Source: Opitutaceae bacterium
GTDB taxonomy: Bacteria > Verrucomicrobiota > Verrucomicrobiia > Opitutales > Opitutaceae
DNA length: 64,000 bases
Reading direction: 5' to 3'
Assembly (NCBI GenBank): GCA_016795565.1
Contig: JAEUGW010000014.1
Span: forward strand, 1 to 64,000
Position 1 is the first letter of the stretch. Each line of letters opens with the position of its first letter. Positions 48,718 to 59,623 of this stretch are shown piece by piece. Below the pieces are notes generated by a model. It had not been told where the DNA came from. It worked only from the letters and a program-made list of their open reading frames with translations, and did no database searches. The position numbers and the translations under genes were made by a program.

Positions 48718-50562
48718 ATGAAACTCACCGGCGCAGAAATCATCTGGGAATGCTTACAGCGGGAGGGCGTTGACGTCGTCTTCGGTTATCCGGGCGGCGC
48801 CATCCTGCCGACCTACGACGCGATGACCAAATACCCGAAGATCCACCATGTGCTCGTGCGCCATGAACAGGGCGCCACGCACATGGCGGACGGCTATGCC
48901 CGCGCCAGCGGCAAGGTCGGCGTGGCCATCGCCACCTCCGGCCCCGGCGCGACCAACATGGTCACCGGCATCGCCACCGCCATGATGGACTCCTCGCCCA
49001 TCGTGTGCATCACCGGCCAGGTCGGCTCCAAGGCGATCGGCACCGACGCCTTCCAGGAGACGGACGTCACCGGCGTCACCCTGCCCGTCACCAAGCACAA
49101 CTATCTCGTCACGAAACCCGGCGACATTGCCCGCGCCATCCGCGAGGCATTCTACATCGCCAAGAGCGGCCGCCCCGGCCCGGTGCTCGTGGACATCACG
49201 AAGGACGCGCAGCAACTCACCGCCGAGTTCGACTGGGAGGGCGCCGCGCCGCGCCTGCCGGGCTACCGCCCGAGCTATCACGCCCCGGACTCGGAATTCG
49301 CGCGTGCCGCCGAGCTCATCAATTCCGCCAAGCGCCCGCTCATCCTCGCCGGCCAGGGCATCATCAAGTCCGGCACCACCGCCGAGGTGCTCAAGCTCGC
49401 CAAGACCGCCGGCATCCCGATCACCACCACGCTGCTCGGCATCGGCGCCATCCCGGCCTCGTCCGAACTCAACCTCGGCATGATGGGCATGCACGGCGAG
49501 GCGTGGGTCAACCAGGCCATCCAGCAGGCCGACCTGCTCATCGCCCTCGGCATGCGCTTCGACGACCGCGTGACCGGCAACCTCAAGACCTACGCCGTCA
49601 ACGCGAAGAAGATCCACGTCGATATCGACCCGACCGAGATCAACAAGAACGTCCAGGTGGACGTCGCCCTCATCGGCGACCTCCGCGAGGTGCTCGCGGT
49701 CATCCAGCCCCAGATCAAGAAAGCCGACCATGCCGAGTGGTGGTCCGCCATCGCCGTCAACCGCGGCGACTCCGCCGTGCGCGACATCAAGAACCTGCCC
49801 GACAGCGGCCACCTCTACGCCGCGCACGTCATCAATGACATCTGGCGCCTCACGCAGAAGCGCGACACCATTGTCGTGACCGACGTCGGCCAGCACCAGA
49901 TGTGGGAGGCCCAGTATTTCCACCACGACAAGCCCCGCTCGCTCATCACCTCGGGCGGCCTCGGCACGATGGGCTTTGCGCTCCCCGCCGCCATCGGCGC
50001 CAAGTTCGCCTGTCCGGACAAGGACGTGTGGGTGGTTGTCGGCGACGGCGGTTTCCAGATGACCTCCTGTGAGCTGGCCACGGCCGAGCAGGAAGGCATC
50101 AAGGTCAACGTCGCCATCATCAACAACGCCTTCCTCGGCATGGTGCGCCAGTGGCAGGAATTCTTCTACGACAAGCGCTACGCCGCCACGCCGATGACCG
50201 GGCCGGACTTCGTGAAGCTCGCCGAGGCCTACCGCCTCACCGGGCTGCGCTGCAACCAGCGCCCCGACGTGAAGGCCACGGTCGCGAAGACCCTCGCTGA
50301 CAAGAAGACCGTCGTCATCGACTTCGTCGTCGAGAAGGAAGACACCGTGTTCCCGATGGTTCCCGCCGGCGCCGACCTCGACAAGATGATCCGCCGCCCC
50401 AAGCAGGATGTCCTGCTCGAGTCCGGCTCCGACAAGGACTGGGAGATGCCTTCGTCCACGCTCCCGAATGTCTTCGTCGAGAAAAAGGCCGAAGCCAAGG
50501 CCCTCAACGACCGGCGCAAGCCCTCTCCGCCGGGCAAGCGTCGCACCCCCGCGAAGGCCTGA
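48718..50562 (+). CDS. ilvB: Acetolactate synthase, large catalytic subunit
   Basis: The 614-residue thiamine-diphosphate enzyme condenses pyruvate with pyruvate or 2-oxobutyrate. The catalytic Glu is in VLVRHEQGATHMADGYARAS (near residue 48). The FAD-binding middle includes MMGMHGEAWVNQAIQQADLL (near 258). ThDP binding is VVVGDGGFQMTSCELATAEQ (near 438), ending INN. It has a short basic, Pro-rich C-terminal extension. A clear aagga ribosome-binding site precedes ATG 48718. Its regulatory partner ilvN follows after 39 bases. Confidence 0.96.
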   Translation: MKLTGAEIIWECLQREGVDVVFGYPGGAILPTYDAMTKYPKIHHVLVRHEQGATHMADGYARASGKVGVAIATSGPGATNMVTGIATAMMDSSPIVCITGQVGSKAIGTDAFQETDVTGVTLPVTKHNYLVTKPGDIARAIREAFYIAKSGRPGPVLVDITKDAQQLTAEFDWEGAAPRLPGYRPSYHAPDSEFARAAELINSAKRPLILAGQGIIKSGTTAEVLKLAKTAGIPITTTLLGIGAIPASSELNLGMMGMHGEAWVNQAIQQADLLIALGMRFDDRVTGNLKTYAVNAKKIHVDIDPTEINKNVQVDVALIGDLREVLAVIQPQIKKADHAEWWSAIAVNRGDSAVRDIKNLPDSGHLYAAHVINDIWRLTQKRDTIVVTDVGQHQMWEAQYFHHDKPRSLITSGGLGTMGFALPAAIGAKFACPDKDVWVVVGDGGFQMTSCELATAEQEGIKVNVAIINNAFLGMVRQWQEFFYDKRYAATPMTGPDFVKLAEAYRLTGLRCNQRPDVKATVAKTLADKKTVVIDFVVEKEDTVFPMVPAGADLDKMIRRPKQDVLLESGSDKDWEMPSSTLPNVFVEKKAEAKALNDRRKPSPPGKRRTPAKA

Positions 50563-50569
50563 GCCTTTT

Positions 50570-50594
50570 CCACCCTCACTTTCACCCTCACTCT
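50570..50594 (+). repeat. TCACTY/TCACCC hexamer array before ilvN
   Basis: A pyrimidine-rich array with imperfect 6-base period (ccaccctcactttcaccctc and on) ends eight bases before the ilvN start codon. It belongs to the family seen before ilvC and leuA. Confidence 0.6.
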
Positions 50595-50601
50595 GCCCCC
50601 C

Positions 50602-51168
50602 ATGGCCAAACATACGCTCATCGCCTACGTGGAAGACGTGCCCGGCGTCCTCAACCGCGTCGCCTCGCTCTTCCGGCGCCGCAACTTCAACATCGATTCC
50701 CTCACCGTCGGCCGCACCGAACAGGCCGGCGTGTCGCGCATCACCGTCGTGGTTGATTCCACCGAGGCCGGCGCCCGCATCGTGGAGGCCAACCTCTACA
50801 AGCTGGTCAACGTCCTCCGGGTGGACGACCTCACCCGCAAGCCTTCGCTCTTCCGCGAGCTCGGCCTGGTCAAGGTGAAGGTCACGCCCCAGACCCGCGC
50901 CGAGGTGCTGCAGCTCACCGACGTCTTCCGCGCCCGCGTCGTGGACGTGGACGAAGTCTCGCTGGTCATCGAGGTCACCGGCACGCCGGAGAAGATCGGC
51001 AAGTTCGAGATGGTGCTCCGACCCTACGGCATCGTGGAGATCGTGCGCACCGGCGCAGTCGCGATGGCCCGCGGCCACGAGACCCTCAGTTCCAACCCGC
51101 CGCTGGTCCATGTGACCGGCGGCAAGGCGGAGCACCACGACACCTCGGGCCTTGCGATGTCCGTCTAA
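50602..51168 (+). CDS. ilvN: Acetolactate synthase, small regulatory subunit
   Basis: The 188-residue subunit confers valine feedback and boosts activity. An N-terminal ACT domain starts HTLIAYVEDVPGVLNRVASL and includes FRRRNFNIDSLTVGRTEQAG. The C-terminal domain runs from VKVKVTPQTRAEVLQLTDVF to a Gly/His-rich end. Length is that of the IlvH/long form. A TCACTY array, not a normal ribosome-binding site, lies directly upstream. Confidence 0.95.
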   Translation: MAKHTLIAYVEDVPGVLNRVASLFRRRNFNIDSLTVGRTEQAGVSRITVVVDSTEAGARIVEANLYKLVNVLRVDDLTRKPSLFRELGLVKVKVTPQTRAEVLQLTDVFRARVVDVDEVSLVIEVTGTPEKIGKFEMVLRPYGIVEIVRTGAVAMARGHETLSSNPPLVHVTGGKAEHHDTSGLAMSV

Positions 51169-51182
51169 CCAATCACCCGATA

Positions 51183-51269
51183 CCTGTCATCCTGAACACA
51201 GTGAAGGATCCGGCACGATACACGCTCCGCCCATCATGATGGATTCTTCGCTTCGCTCAGAATGACAGG
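51183..51269. repeat. Imperfect palindrome of the gtcattctgagc family, copy 1
   Basis: The left arm starts cctgtcatcctgaacacag and the right arm ends tcgctcagaatgacagg, forming an 87-base imperfect inverted repeat in the ilvN-ilvC gap. A second member lies at 57108-57189. Confidence 0.75.
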
Positions 51270-51278
51270 AGAAAATGT

Positions 51279-51304
51279 CTTCACTCTCACTCTCACTTTC
51301 ACTC
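51279..51304 (+). repeat. TCACTY hexamer array before ilvC
   Basis: Four consecutive 6-base units of the form tcactc or tcactt end ten bases before the ilvC ATG. No purine-rich ribosome-binding site is visible between the array and the start. Confidence 0.7.
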
Positions 51305-51314
51305 AAAAAATCCC

Positions 51315-52325
51315 ATGGCTAAAATCTACTACGACAAGGACGCGAATCTCTCGCTCATCCGCGGCAAGAATGTCGCGATCATCGGCTACGGCTCCCAGGG
51401 CCACGCCCACGCGCTCAACCTGAAGGAGAGCGGCGTCAAGGTCCGCGTCGGCCTCGCGCCGACCAGCAAATCGGCCGCCAAGGCCAAGAAGGCCGGCCTC
51501 ACCGTCGGCAGCGTCAACGACGTCACCGCCTGGGCCGACGTCATCATGGTGCTCGTGCCGGACCACGTGCAGGCCCGCCTCTACAAGGCTGAGATCGCTC
51601 CGAACCTGACCGCCGGCAAGATGCTGATGTTCGCCCACGGCTTCAACATCCGCTTCAAGGGCATCGTGCCGCCGAAGAACGTCGACGTCACCATGATCGC
51701 CCCGAAGTCCCCCGGCCACCGCGTGCGCGAGGTCTTCCAGGAGGGAGGCGGCGTCCCCGGCCTCATCGCCGTTCACCAGAACGCCACCGGCAATGCCAAG
51801 AAGCTCGCGCTCTCCTACGGCCGCGCCATCGGCTGCACCCGCGCCGGTGTGCTCGAGACGACCTTCAGCGAGGAGACCGAGACCGATCTCTTTGGCGAGC
51901 AGGCCGTGCTGTGCGGCGGTTGCGCCGAGCTGGTCAAGGCCGGCTTCAAGACCCTCGTTGATGCGGGCTATCAGCCCGAGATCGCCTACTTCGAGTGCAT
52001 GCACGAGCTGAAGCTCATCGTGGACCTGATGTATCGCGGCGGCCTCAACTACATGCGCTATTCGGTCTCCGACACCGCCGAGTGGGGCGACTACGTCTCC
52101 GGCCCGCGCGTCGTCACCAAGAAGACGCAGGCCGAGATGAAGCGCATCCTCAAGGACATCACGGACGGCAAGTTCGCCAAGCGCTTCATCGACGAGAACA
52201 ACAAGTATGGTCGCAAGACCATGAACAAGTTCCGCAACCGCGAGCGCGGCCAGAAGATCGAGGTCGTCGGCGCCAAGCTGCGCGCGATGATGCCGTTCCT
52301 CAACCCGGTGGTCATTTCCAAATGA
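51315..52325 (+). CDS. ilvC: Ketol-acid reductoisomerase, class I
   Basis: The 336-residue enzyme isomerises and reduces acetolactate/acetohydroxybutyrate. The NADPH site is [20 protein letters not shown] (near residue 20) with the phosphate-binding loop region [26 protein letters not shown] (near 132) and the metal-binding [14 protein letters not shown] (near 192) and EMKRILKDI are typical. Length about 336 is the short class I form. It sits between ilvN and a small four-helix gene, both bounded by TCACTY arrays. Confidence 0.96.
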   Translation: MAKIYYDKDANLSLIRGKNVAIIGYGSQGHAHALNLKESGVKVRVGLAPTSKSAAKAKKAGLTVGSVNDVTAWADVIMVLVPDHVQARLYKAEIAPNLTAGKMLMFAHGFNIRFKGIVPPKNVDVTMIAPKSPGHRVREVFQEGGGVPGLIAVHQNATGNAKKLALSYGRAIGCTRAGVLETTFSEETETDLFGEQAVLCGGCAELVKAGFKTLVDAGYQPEIAYFECMHELKLIVDLMYRGGLNYMRYSVSDTAEWGDYVSGPRVVTKKTQAEMKRILKDITDGKFAKRFIDENNKYGRKTMNKFRNRERGQKIEVVGAKLRAMMPFLNPVVISK

Positions 52326-52330
52326 CCACG

Positions 52331-52361
52331 GAGTGAGAGTGACAGTGAAAGTGAGAGTGAA
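52331..52361 (-). repeat. TCACTY array, inverted orientation, after ilvC
   Basis: gagtgagagtgacagtgaaa and following bases are the reverse complement of the arrays before ilvC and leuA. It lies between ilvC and the four-helix gene and forms an inverted pair with the array at 52751. Confidence 0.7.
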
Positions 52362-52367
52362 CCAACC

Positions 52368-52745
52368 ATGAACGCCCGCACAAAATTGATGAGCTTCGGC
52401 GCCTACACCAAGGCGCTGGCCCTCTTCGATTTTGTTGTGGCGGACGTGGCGCTCCTCTCGCGCCATAGGGAGTGCAGTCAGTTGGCCGCTCAGCAGCTCG
52501 CCAGCGCCGACTCGATTGCCTCGAACATCGAGGAGGGCTACGGCCGTGGCTCGAAGAAGGAATATTGCCAGTTTCTGGTCATAGCGCGCGGCTCGGCTCA
52601 AGAAACAGCCGGTCGCTATCTGCGACTTAGACACTGGCTGCCAGCAGCTCTGCCGGAAACCCGCATCGCTCTGTGCGACGAGATTATCGGCATCCTGACA
52701 GCCAGTATTCTGAAGCTTCGTTCCCAGTTGGCCTCCACGAAATAA
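52368..52745 (+). CDS. Four-helix bundle protein (23S rRNA IVP / TIGR02436 family)
   Basis: The 125-residue protein has four amphipathic helices. The family hallmark is in ASADSIASNIEEGYGRGSKK and YCQFLVIARGSAQETAGRYL. Members occur as free genes and within intervening sequences of rRNA, and their function is unknown. Its place inside the ilvC-leuA interval is unexpected because it has no amino-acid pathway role. It is flanked by inverted TCACTY arrays, which suggests insertion as a small cassette or sharing of regulatory repeats. It lacks catalytic residues. Confidence 0.85.
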   Translation: MNARTKLMSFGAYTKALALFDFVVADVALLSRHRECSQLAAQQLASADSIASNIEEGYGRGSKKEYCQFLVIARGSAQETAGRYLRLRHWLPAALPETRIALCDEIIGILTASILKLRSQLASTK

Positions 52746-52750
52746 CTCCG

Positions 52751-52774
52751 TTCACCTTCACTTTCACTCTCACT
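52751..52774 (+). repeat. TCACTY hexamer array before leuA
   Basis: The array ttcaccttcactttcactct and following cact ends directly at the leuA ATG (52775), leaving no room for a separate ribosome-binding site. Confidence 0.7.
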
Positions 52775-54385
<1,611 letters not shown>

Positions 54386-54390
54386 TTCGC

Positions 54391-55992
54391 ATGGCCGCAG
54401 CCAACCAGTCCGACCCGATCGAGATCTTCGACACGACCCTCCGCGATGGCGGGCAGACGGAGGGCATTTCATATTCGGTGGACGACAAGCTGCGCATCGC
54501 GCGCAAGCTGGACGAGCTGGGCGTGGCCTTCATCGAGGGCGGCTGGCCGGGCTCCAACCCGAAGGATGCCGCGTTCTTCGAGCAGGCGCGCACGATGCAA
54601 TGGAAACACGCCAAGATCGTGGCCTTCGGCGCCACGCGCCGCGCCAGCGTGAAGCCCGGGGACGACACCAGCGTCCGCGGCCTCGTTGACGCGGGCACCG
54701 AGGTCTGCGCCATTTTCGGCAAGTCCTCCGTCATGCAGGTGAAGGAAGTCCTGCGCACGACGCTCGAGGAAAACCTCAGGATGATCGAGGAGACCGTCGC
54801 CTACCTGCGTTCGCACGGGAAGCGGGTCATCTACGACGCCGAGCACTTCTTCGACGGCTACCGACTCGATGCCGACTATGCGGTGCGGACGCTCCGCGCC
54901 GCGGTGCAAGGCGGAGCGGAGACCATCGCCCTGTGCGACACCAACGGCGGATCACTGCCCTGGCAGATGGAGTCGATCGTGAGCGACGTCATCGCCAAGT
55001 TGGGCGGTTCGGTCCGGGTTGGCGTCCACCTGCACGACGACACCGGTTGCGCCGTGGCCAACAGCCTGGCGGCGATCCGGGTCGGCGCGACCCATGTGCA
55101 GGGCACGATGAACGGTTACGGCGAGCGCTGCGGCAACGCCAACCTGTGCATCGTCATCCCGAACATCGAGCTGAAGCTCGGGCGCCGGGCGCTGCCCGAG
55201 GGCGCGCTGGCCAAGCTGCATGACACGGCCCGCTTTGTGGCCGAGGTGACCAATTTCGCCCCGAACGACCAGATGCCCTACGTCGGCAACAGCGCCTTCG
55301 CCCACAAGGCCGGTGTGCACGTCTCCGCCATGCAGCGGCATCCCGACGCCTACCAGCACATCGATCCGATGCTGGTCGGGAATGAGATGCGCGTCGTCGT
55401 CAGCGAGCTGTCCGGCCGGGCCAACGTTGTTTCCAAGGCGAACGAACTCGGCCTGGAGAGCGTGGATGCCGCCACGGGCGCCAAGGTCGTCGAGCTCATC
55501 AAGGCGAAGGAGCACGAGGGCTTCTCGTTCGAGGCGGCCGAGGCCAGCGTGGCGCTGTTGGTTCGCCGCTTGAGCCCGGACTACCAGCCGCTGTTCACGC
55601 TGCTCGATTACCGCGGCATGGTCAGTCGCCACGGCGACCGCAGCATGGCCGAGGCGACCATCCGCCTGAACATCGGCGGACACGAGGTCCACACGGCGGC
55701 GTCGGGCAACGGTCCGGTCAACGCCTTCGACATGGCGCTGCGCAAGGCCCTGCAGCCGCTCTTCCCGCAGGTGAAGGACATTTCCCTGGCCGACTACAAG
55801 GTCCGCATCCTCAACTCCGGCCTCGGCACCGCCGCCATCACCCGCGTCCTCATCGACTGGCACGACGGCGTGCGCCGCTGGAGCACCGTTGGCGCGGGGG
55901 GCAACATCCTCGACGCCACCTGGCTGGCGCTGGCGGACGGCTACGAATATGCGCTGACGCCGGCGGTCCAGCCTGCCGGGGCGCGCAACTGA
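54391..55992 (+). CDS. cimA: (R)-citramalate synthase
   Basis: The 533-residue LeuA-superfamily enzyme condenses pyruvate and acetyl-CoA to citramalate, giving 2-oxobutyrate for isoleucine without threonine deaminase. Markers are [20 protein letters not shown] (near residue 10), [13 protein letters not shown] (near 44), [12 protein letters not shown] (near 146), and [18 protein letters not shown] (near 212). The GGWPGSNP and DAEHFFDGY motifs separate it from leuA. A C-terminal regulatory domain follows. It lies in the ilv/leu operon between leuA and leuB. Confidence 0.92.
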   Translation: MAAANQSDPIEIFDTTLRDGGQTEGISYSVDDKLRIARKLDELGVAFIEGGWPGSNPKDAAFFEQARTMQWKHAKIVAFGATRRASVKPGDDTSVRGLVDAGTEVCAIFGKSSVMQVKEVLRTTLEENLRMIEETVAYLRSHGKRVIYDAEHFFDGYRLDADYAVRTLRAAVQGGAETIALCDTNGGSLPWQMESIVSDVIAKLGGSVRVGVHLHDDTGCAVANSLAAIRVGATHVQGTMNGYGERCGNANLCIVIPNIELKLGRRALPEGALAKLHDTARFVAEVTNFAPNDQMPYVGNSAFAHKAGVHVSAMQRHPDAYQHIDPMLVGNEMRVVVSELSGRANVVSKANELGLESVDAATGAKVVELIKAKEHEGFSFEAAEASVALLVRRLSPDYQPLFTLLDYRGMVSRHGDRSMAEATIRLNIGGHEVHTAASGNGPVNAFDMALRKALQPLFPQVKDISLADYKVRILNSGLGTAAITRVLIDWHDGVRRWSTVGAGGNILDATWLALADGYEYALTPAVQPAGARN

Positions 55993-55999
55993 TTTTTTC

Positions 56000-57067
56000 A
56001 TGAAAGCACGCATCGCTCTCACTCCCGGTGACGGCATTGGCCCCGAGGTGGTCAATGAGGCCCGGCTCGTCCTCGAAGCCATCGCCCAGCGCGGCGGCCA
56101 CGAATTCAAGTTCTCCGAGCACCTGCTCGGCGGCTGCGCCATCGACGCCCAGGGCACGGCCATGCCGGCCGAGACCCTCGCCGCCGCCCAGGCCGCCGAT
56201 GCGGTGCTGCTGGGTGCCGTGGGCGGCCCGAAGTGGGACGACCCGCAGGCCAAGGTGCGCCCGGAGCAGGGCCTCCTCGCCATCCGCAAGGCCCTTGGCC
56301 TCTACGCCAACGTGCGCCCGGTGTGTCCGTATCCTTCGTTGGCTCGGTTGTCGCCACTCAAGCCCGAGCGCGTCGCCGGCGTGGACTTTGTCGTCATCCG
56401 CGAGCTGACCGGCGGGCTCTACTTCGGCACGCCCAAGGGCCGCACCCAGACGCCGGAGGGCGAGGTGGCCGTCGATACGCTGGTCTATACCGAGAGGGAG
56501 ATCCGGCGCATCGTGACGCTGGCCTTTCAGATGGCGCGGAACCGGCGCAAGCTCGTCACCTCGGTGGACAAGGCCAACGTGCTTGAGTCATCCCGCCTTT
56601 GGCGCAAGGTCGCCATCGAGGTCGGCCGGCAGTTCCCCGACGTCAAGCTGGAGCACCAACTGGTCGATTCCTGCGCCATGCGCCTGGTCACCCATGCGCC
56701 GACGTTCGACGTCATCGTGACGGAAAACATGTTCGGCGACATCCTGACGGACGAGGCGGCGGTGCTCGCCGGCTCGCTCGGCGTGCTGCCCAGCGCCTCG
56801 CTGGGCGAGGGGAAGCTCGGCCTTTACGAGCCCATCCACGGCTCGGCGCCGGACATCGCGGGCAAGGGCATCGCGAACCCGACCGGCACCATTCTTTCCG
56901 CCGCCCTATTGCTGCGGCACTCCCTCGGTTTGGAGGCCGAGGCCCGAGCTATCGAGGCGGCCGTCAGCGCCGCCCTCGAAGCAGGCTGCCACACCGCCGA
57001 CCTCGGCGCCCAGCAGCCGCTGACGACCGCCCGGATGGGCGCCGCGATTCGCGAGCGCCTGAAGTGA
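56000..57067 (+). CDS. leuB: 3-isopropylmalate dehydrogenase
   Basis: The 355-residue beta-decarboxylating dehydrogenase carries out the third leucine step. Characteristic segments are [19 protein letters not shown] at the start, GGPKWDDP (near residue 75), [15 protein letters not shown] (near 134), and [20 protein letters not shown] (near 240) with [20 protein letters not shown] (near 274). It may also act on the related citramalate-derived methylmalate for isoleucine. It follows cimA by seven bases. leuC and leuD are not in the window. Confidence 0.95.
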   Translation: MKARIALTPGDGIGPEVVNEARLVLEAIAQRGGHEFKFSEHLLGGCAIDAQGTAMPAETLAAAQAADAVLLGAVGGPKWDDPQAKVRPEQGLLAIRKALGLYANVRPVCPYPSLARLSPLKPERVAGVDFVVIRELTGGLYFGTPKGRTQTPEGEVAVDTLVYTEREIRRIVTLAFQMARNRRKLVTSVDKANVLESSRLWRKVAIEVGRQFPDVKLEHQLVDSCAMRLVTHAPTFDVIVTENMFGDILTDEAAVLAGSLGVLPSASLGEGKLGLYEPIHGSAPDIAGKGIANPTGTILSAALLLRHSLGLEAEARAIEAAVSAALEAGCHTADLGAQQPLTTARMGAAIRERLK

Positions 57068-57107
57068 GCCCGCCCAACAATAGCCATACAACCAATTCTC
57101 ATTTCCC

Positions 57108-57189
57108 GTCATTCTGAGCGCAGCGAAGAATCCAGTCCGATGAACGCCGGCGGCGGTGCTGCTGGATTCTTCACTGCGTTCAGAATGAC
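57108..57189. repeat. Imperfect palindrome of the gtcattctgagc family, copy 2
   Basis: gtcattctgagcgcagcgaa at the left and its inverse ending gcgttcagaatgac at the right form an 82-base imperfect inverted repeat between leuB and the aminotransferase. It shares its arms with 51183-51269 but not its centre. Confidence 0.75.
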
Positions 57190-57207
57190 AAACCCCGTTT
57201 CTCTGCC

Positions 57208-58413
57208 ATGAATCCCACTTCCCAACCGCCACTCGATACGACCCGCTTCATCGCGCGTCACGTGGCGGGCCTGCGCCGCTCCGGCATCCGCGACTTCTTT
57301 GAGCTCGTCGCGAAAACGGACGGCGTCATCTCGCTTGGCATCGGCGAACCCGATTTCGACACCCCGCAGCCCATCCGCGACGCCGTGAAGACGGCGATGG
57401 ACACGGGCAAGACCCACTACACGTCCAACCTCGGCCTGCCCGAACTCCGCAAGGAAATCTGCCGCTACGCCGAAGGGCACTTCAAGGTCGGCTACCGCTG
57501 GGACGACGAGGTGCTCGTCACCGTCGGCGTTTCCGAAGGCCTCGATCTCGCGCTGCGTTCCCTGCTCAACCCGGGCGACAAGGTGCTCTACCACCAGCCC
57601 TGCTACGTGTCCTACGCCCCGTCCGTGGACTTGGTCCATGCGGTGGGCGTCCCGGTCGGCACGCACGCCACGGAACAGTTCTCCCTCGACGCCCCGGCCC
57701 TGCAGGCCGCATGGCAACCCGGTTGCAAGCTCCTCCTCCTGAACCTGCCCTGCAACCCGACGGGCGGCGTCTGCTCCCGCGAGCAGCTGGAGCGCATCGC
57801 GAAGTTCGCCATGGAGAAGGACCTGATCGTCATCAGCGATGAGATCTACTCCGAACTGGTGTTCGAGGGCGTGCACACGAGCATCGCCAGCCTGCCCGGC
57901 ATGCGCGAGCGGACCATCCTGCTGCACGGGTTTTCGAAGGCCTTTGCGATGACGGGATTCCGCCTCGGCTACGCCTGCGGTCCGGCGCCGCTGATCGAGG
58001 CGATGATGAAGGTGCACCAGTATTCGATGCTGTGCGCCCCGAGCATCAGCCAGGAAGGCGCCGTGGCGGCTCTGCGCTTGGGCGACGATGCCACCAAATA
58101 CATGCGCGACCGCTACCGCGAGCGCCGCGACCTGTTTGTCCGCCGCATCAACGCGGCCGGCCTCAAGTGTCATTCGCCCCGCGGATCGTTCTACGCTTTC
58201 CCGTCGGTGGCCGCCACCGGCCTGGACGAGGGCGCCTTTGCCCGCCGCCTGCTGACTGAACACAAGGTGGCGGTCGTGCCCGGCACGGCCTTTGGCGACG
58301 CCGGCAAGGGCCATGTGCGGGCCTGCTTCACCGCCAATGAGGAGAAGCTCACGCAGGCCTGCGACCGCATCGAGCGGCTCCTGAACTCACTCAAGGCTCC
58401 CGCTCCCGCGTAA
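57208..58413 (+). CDS. Class I/II (PLP-dependent) aminotransferase
   Basis: The 401-residue fold-type I enzyme has GVISLGIGEPDFDTPQPIRD near the N-terminus and NLPCNPTGG (near residue 182). IVISDEIYSELVF follows near 210. The PLP lysine is in LLHGFSKAFAMTGFRLGYA (near 242) and the terminal Arg in VRACF. It transfers amino groups to an unspecified oxo acid. Proximity to the ilv/leu genes suggests a branched-chain or related substrate, although the sequence type is closer to aspartate/aromatic aminotransferases. A terminator follows. Confidence 0.85.
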   Translation: MNPTSQPPLDTTRFIARHVAGLRRSGIRDFFELVAKTDGVISLGIGEPDFDTPQPIRDAVKTAMDTGKTHYTSNLGLPELRKEICRYAEGHFKVGYRWDDEVLVTVGVSEGLDLALRSLLNPGDKVLYHQPCYVSYAPSVDLVHAVGVPVGTHATEQFSLDAPALQAAWQPGCKLLLLNLPCNPTGGVCSREQLERIAKFAMEKDLIVISDEIYSELVFEGVHTSIASLPGMRERTILLHGFSKAFAMTGFRLGYACGPAPLIEAMMKVHQYSMLCAPSISQEGAVAALRLGDDATKYMRDRYRERRDLFVRRINAAGLKCHSPRGSFYAFPSVAATGLDEGAFARRLLTEHKVAVVPGTAFGDAGKGHVRACFTANEEKLTQACDRIERLLNSLKAPAPA

Positions 58414-58418
58414 AACGT

Positions 58419-58456
58419 CCGGTTTCCACCACGCCCGGCGGTGAGACCGGTTTTTT
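58419..58456 (+). terminator. Intrinsic terminator after aminotransferase
   Basis: An 11-bp stem with one bulged C and one G-U pair (ccggtttccacc / ggtgagaccgg) encloses a 9-base loop and is followed by six T (58451-58456). Confidence 0.75.
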
Positions 58457-58477
58457 GCCTCACGGCAAAGAAAAGCC

Positions 58478-58501
58478 CGCCCCGCGCGAGCGGGACGGGC
58501 T
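58478..58501 (-). terminator. GC-rich hairpin, possible leftward terminator
   Basis: The near-perfect stem gcccgccccgc / gcgggacgggc has T-rich sequence on its left when read on the minus strand. No leftward gene is seen upstream of it, so its role is open. Confidence 0.4.
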
Positions 58502-58524
58502 GGATTCATGGCTATTTGAACTGG

Positions 58525-58676
58525 CTTAGCCGGAACGATGCAGTAGAATCGCCGACTGCGTGGGCTAAACTTCTGCGTCACATGGAGATTTCCTACTGCA
58601 TTGCAGTTGGATTTGGCTCACTGCACCGCTGGGAAACACGCTCATGCGCTGCTTCGACTGCATCGTTCCGGCTAAG
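58525..58676 (+). ncRNA. Candidate structured RNA with long closing stem
   Basis: The arms 58525-58548 and 58653-58676 (cttagccggaacgatgcagt and inverse) pair over 24 bases with one mismatch. Inside, gcgtgggc (58558-58565) pairs with gctcatgc (58640-58647) using two G-U pairs, which fits RNA read from the + strand better than DNA palindromy. A third stem, actgca / tgcagt, lies near the centre. A rod-like RNA of ~150 bases, resembling 6S RNA in shape only, or a decayed MITE are both possible. No homologue was identified. Confidence 0.4.
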
Positions 58677-59079
58677 ATCAGCAGCCTCACGGTCATCCAC
58701 CGGGAGAGGCAACCAACGCACGCGTTATTCCTCCCTCACCGGTCCGATTCCTGTCCTCTGCCGCCTTCCCGCGAGGCTCTCGCTCCGCCGCACCCCACGC
58801 CACGGACGCTCACTTCATTTTTCCGCTTGATCGCACGCAGCTAGATCAACGACAAGGGTCAACTATCAATTTTTACAATCACCCCATATTGAGAATAGCC
58901 CCTCCAATCGCTGATTTATCCGTCTAAAGTATACTTTTGGTGCGTAAAACGACTGTTTTTACAAAATCTAGGATCTGCTGGAATTCAGTGATTGCTAAGG
59001 GTGCTCAAAGTTCTTTTGAACGCGGGCTTCAAGAACGGCACTAACTTGTTGCCAACGCAAACTCAACCAAGGCGAACGC

Positions 59080-59565
59080 TTGGACTTAAAACAAATTAAA
59101 CAGATCATTGATTTGATGAAGCGCTCCGAACTAAGCGAGTTCGAGTTCGAGGAGGAGGGCTTCAAAATCAAGATCAAGCGGGGTGCTTCCGGCCTGCCGG
59201 TCGTGACTACAGCCCCCCTTCCCGTCCAAAGCTACGCCGCTACCCCCCCCGCTGAACACCAGACGGCTGCCAAGCCTTCAGCACCTGCGGCCGCTCCTTC
59301 CCCTTCCTCCGGCGACGAGGCTGGATTTGCTTACGTAAAATCCCCGATGGTAGGAACGTTCTACCGCTCCCCCTCACCTGAGAACCCCGCTTTCGTCGAT
59401 GTAAACGCCAAGGTGGAGGAAAAGACTGTGGTTTGCATCATCGAAGCCATGAAGATCATGAACGAGATCCAGGCCGAAACCAAGGGGACCATCGTTGAGA
59501 TATTGGTGGAGAACGGTCAGCCCGTCGAATACGGGCAGCGCCTGTTCAAGATTAAGCTCACCTGA
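59080..59565 (+). CDS. accB: Biotin carboxyl carrier protein of acetyl-CoA carboxylase
   Basis: The 161-residue protein carries biotin between the two half-reactions of acetyl-CoA carboxylase. The N-terminus MDLKQIKQIIDLMKRSELSE is typical. A Pro/Ala linker (about 45-85) follows, and the biotinyl domain has the thumb VKSPMVGTFYRSPSPENPAF and the biotin site VCIIEAMKIMNEIQAE. It begins at a TTG (59080), chosen because the family N-terminus starts there. Its third-position GC is lower than in neighbouring genes. accC follows 58 bases downstream. Confidence 0.94.
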   Translation: MDLKQIKQIIDLMKRSELSEFEFEEEGFKIKIKRGASGLPVVTTAPLPVQSYAATPPAEHQTAAKPSAPAAAPSPSSGDEAGFAYVKSPMVGTFYRSPSPENPAFVDVNAKVEEKTVVCIIEAMKIMNEIQAETKGTIVEILVENGQPVEYGQRLFKIKLT

Positions 59566-59623
59566 CCGAGCATCGCTTATATGGGCCGGCCAGTTATCTG
59601 TCCGGCCTAAATTTTAAAACAGT

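Larger units (their letters stand above)
58414..59079. other. Long intergenic region before accB
   Basis: This 666-base gap holds the aminotransferase terminator, a second GC-rich hairpin (58478-58501), a long structured segment (58525-58676) and an AT-rich stretch (about 58840-59040) that probably contains the accB-accC promoter. Predicted frames here are short and lack coding bias. Confidence 0.6.

Noticed and set aside
58441..58830. 129-codon + frame in the aminotransferase-accB gap
   Set aside because: It runs through two hairpins and the paired arms of the structured segment, and has Ser/Arg-rich chance composition.
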